Below are positions 13,066 to 13,325 of a DNA stretch of 13,325 bases, in pieces. Each line of letters opens with the position of its first letter. Position 1 is the first letter of the stretch. A model generated the notes under the pieces. The model had not been told where the DNA came from, did no database searches, and was given only the letters and a program-made list of their open reading frames with translations. Origin of the DNA: DATIKM01 sp035477595 (GTDB taxonomy: Bacteria; Armatimonadota; Chthonomonadetes; Chthonomonadales; CAJBBX01); assembly GCA_035477595.1 (NCBI GenBank), contig DATIKM010000051.1:1-13325 (forward strand). Reading direction: 5' to 3'. A program made the position numbers and the translations under genes.

Positions 13066-13325
13066 CAGGCGACCCCGGACAGATGCCGCCAGGCGAGCTC
13101 AGCTGCGCCCATCACGCCTGCATCCTCGCCCAGCGCCGCCTCGACGATGCAGCAGTCCTTAGACAGCGAGTAGATGGCATGCCGTCGCATGGACCGCTCG
13201 GCTGCCGCCAGCAGGCCAGTCGCCTTGCGGACGCCACCGCCGAGCACGACCATCGCCGGGTTGAACGCGTTCACGGCGTTGGAGATGCCCACTCCCAAAT
13301 AGTAGCCGGTCTCCTCGAAGACCTC
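13065..13325 (-). CDS. ROK family sugar kinase, C-terminal fragment (glucokinase-like)
   Basis: The last 86 codons of a gene that enters from beyond the right end. The visible part starts EVFEETGYYLGVGISNAVNA and continues NPAMVVLGGGV, the typical C-terminal ATP-binding region of ROK kinases (the usual form is G-x-x-LG-x-G-I-x-N-x-VN, then NPE-x-VV-x-GGG). It ends with LGEDAGVMGAAELAW, also typical. Most ROK proteins of this type phosphorylate glucose or another hexose with ATP; the N-terminal half with the DxGxT motif and the zinc-binding cysteines lies outside, so substrate and the possible presence of a repressor helix-turn-helix cannot be judged. Its TGA overlaps the GNAT ATG, making it the first visible gene of the ROK-GNAT-larC operon. 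Confidence 0.88.
   Translation of the reverse strand, partial: EVFEETGYYLGVGISNAVNAFNPAMVVLGGGVRKATGLLAAAERSMRRHAIYSLSKDCCIVEAALGEDAGVMGAAELAWRHLSGVA

Noticed and set aside
1..13325. tRNA, rRNA, CRISPR array, insertion sequence or defence system
   Set aside because: No tRNA T-loop pattern, regularly spaced repeats, transposase or recognisable defence gene was seen by eye; a covariance-model scan could not be run.

Overview
The window is high-GC bacterial DNA that most resembles Armatimonadota. The main clue is the first complete gene, a type IV prepilin-like protein. Its N-terminus (FTLIELLVVIAIIAIL, then LFPVFAQAR), its YVQDYDE segment and its C-terminal H-x9-DG motif match the large pseudopilin families of that phylum. 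The assignment is inferred from sequence style and was not checked against a database. No rRNA, tRNA, CRISPR array, insertion sequence or phage gene is visible, and the content is chromosomal and mostly metabolic.

Layout. (1) Plus strand, 2-956: the Gly/Gln-rich C-terminal tail of an upstream gene, then the prepilin-like gene, closed by a strong hairpin terminator at 1004-1034. (2) Plus strand, 1184-4517: three closely spaced genes for a class II aldolase, a SorE-like zinc dehydrogenase with a duplicated Rossmann region, and a SrlD/SorD-like short-chain dehydrogenase. Together they look like a sugar- or polyol-phosphate catabolic cassette. (3) Plus strand, 4560-7605: radA (recombination), nadC (NAD synthesis) and birA (biotin ligase), linked by overlapping stop and start codons and possibly transcribed as a continuation of the cassette. 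(4) Minus strand, 9388 down to 7602: a DUF1844 protein behind a good sigma-70-type promoter, an unrecognised 183-aa protein, and rdgB (house-cleaning NTP pyrophosphatase). rdgB ends in a 4-bp tail-to-tail overlap with birA. (5) Plus strand, 9557-10881: a Nif3-like dinuclear metal protein, then a GtrA-family membrane protein behind an extended -10 promoter. (6) Minus strand, 13325 down to 10886: the 3' end of a ROK-family sugar kinase, a tandem GNAT acetyltransferase, and larC for the nickel-pincer cofactor, arranged as a tightly coupled operon. It meets gtrA tail to tail with a 4-bp gap.

Most of the window is ordinary housekeeping. The parts most worth a second look are the SorE/SorD/aldolase cassette, in particular the internally duplicated dehydrogenase, and the ROK-GNAT-larC operon. 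I found no clear sign of a wholly new defence or mobile system.
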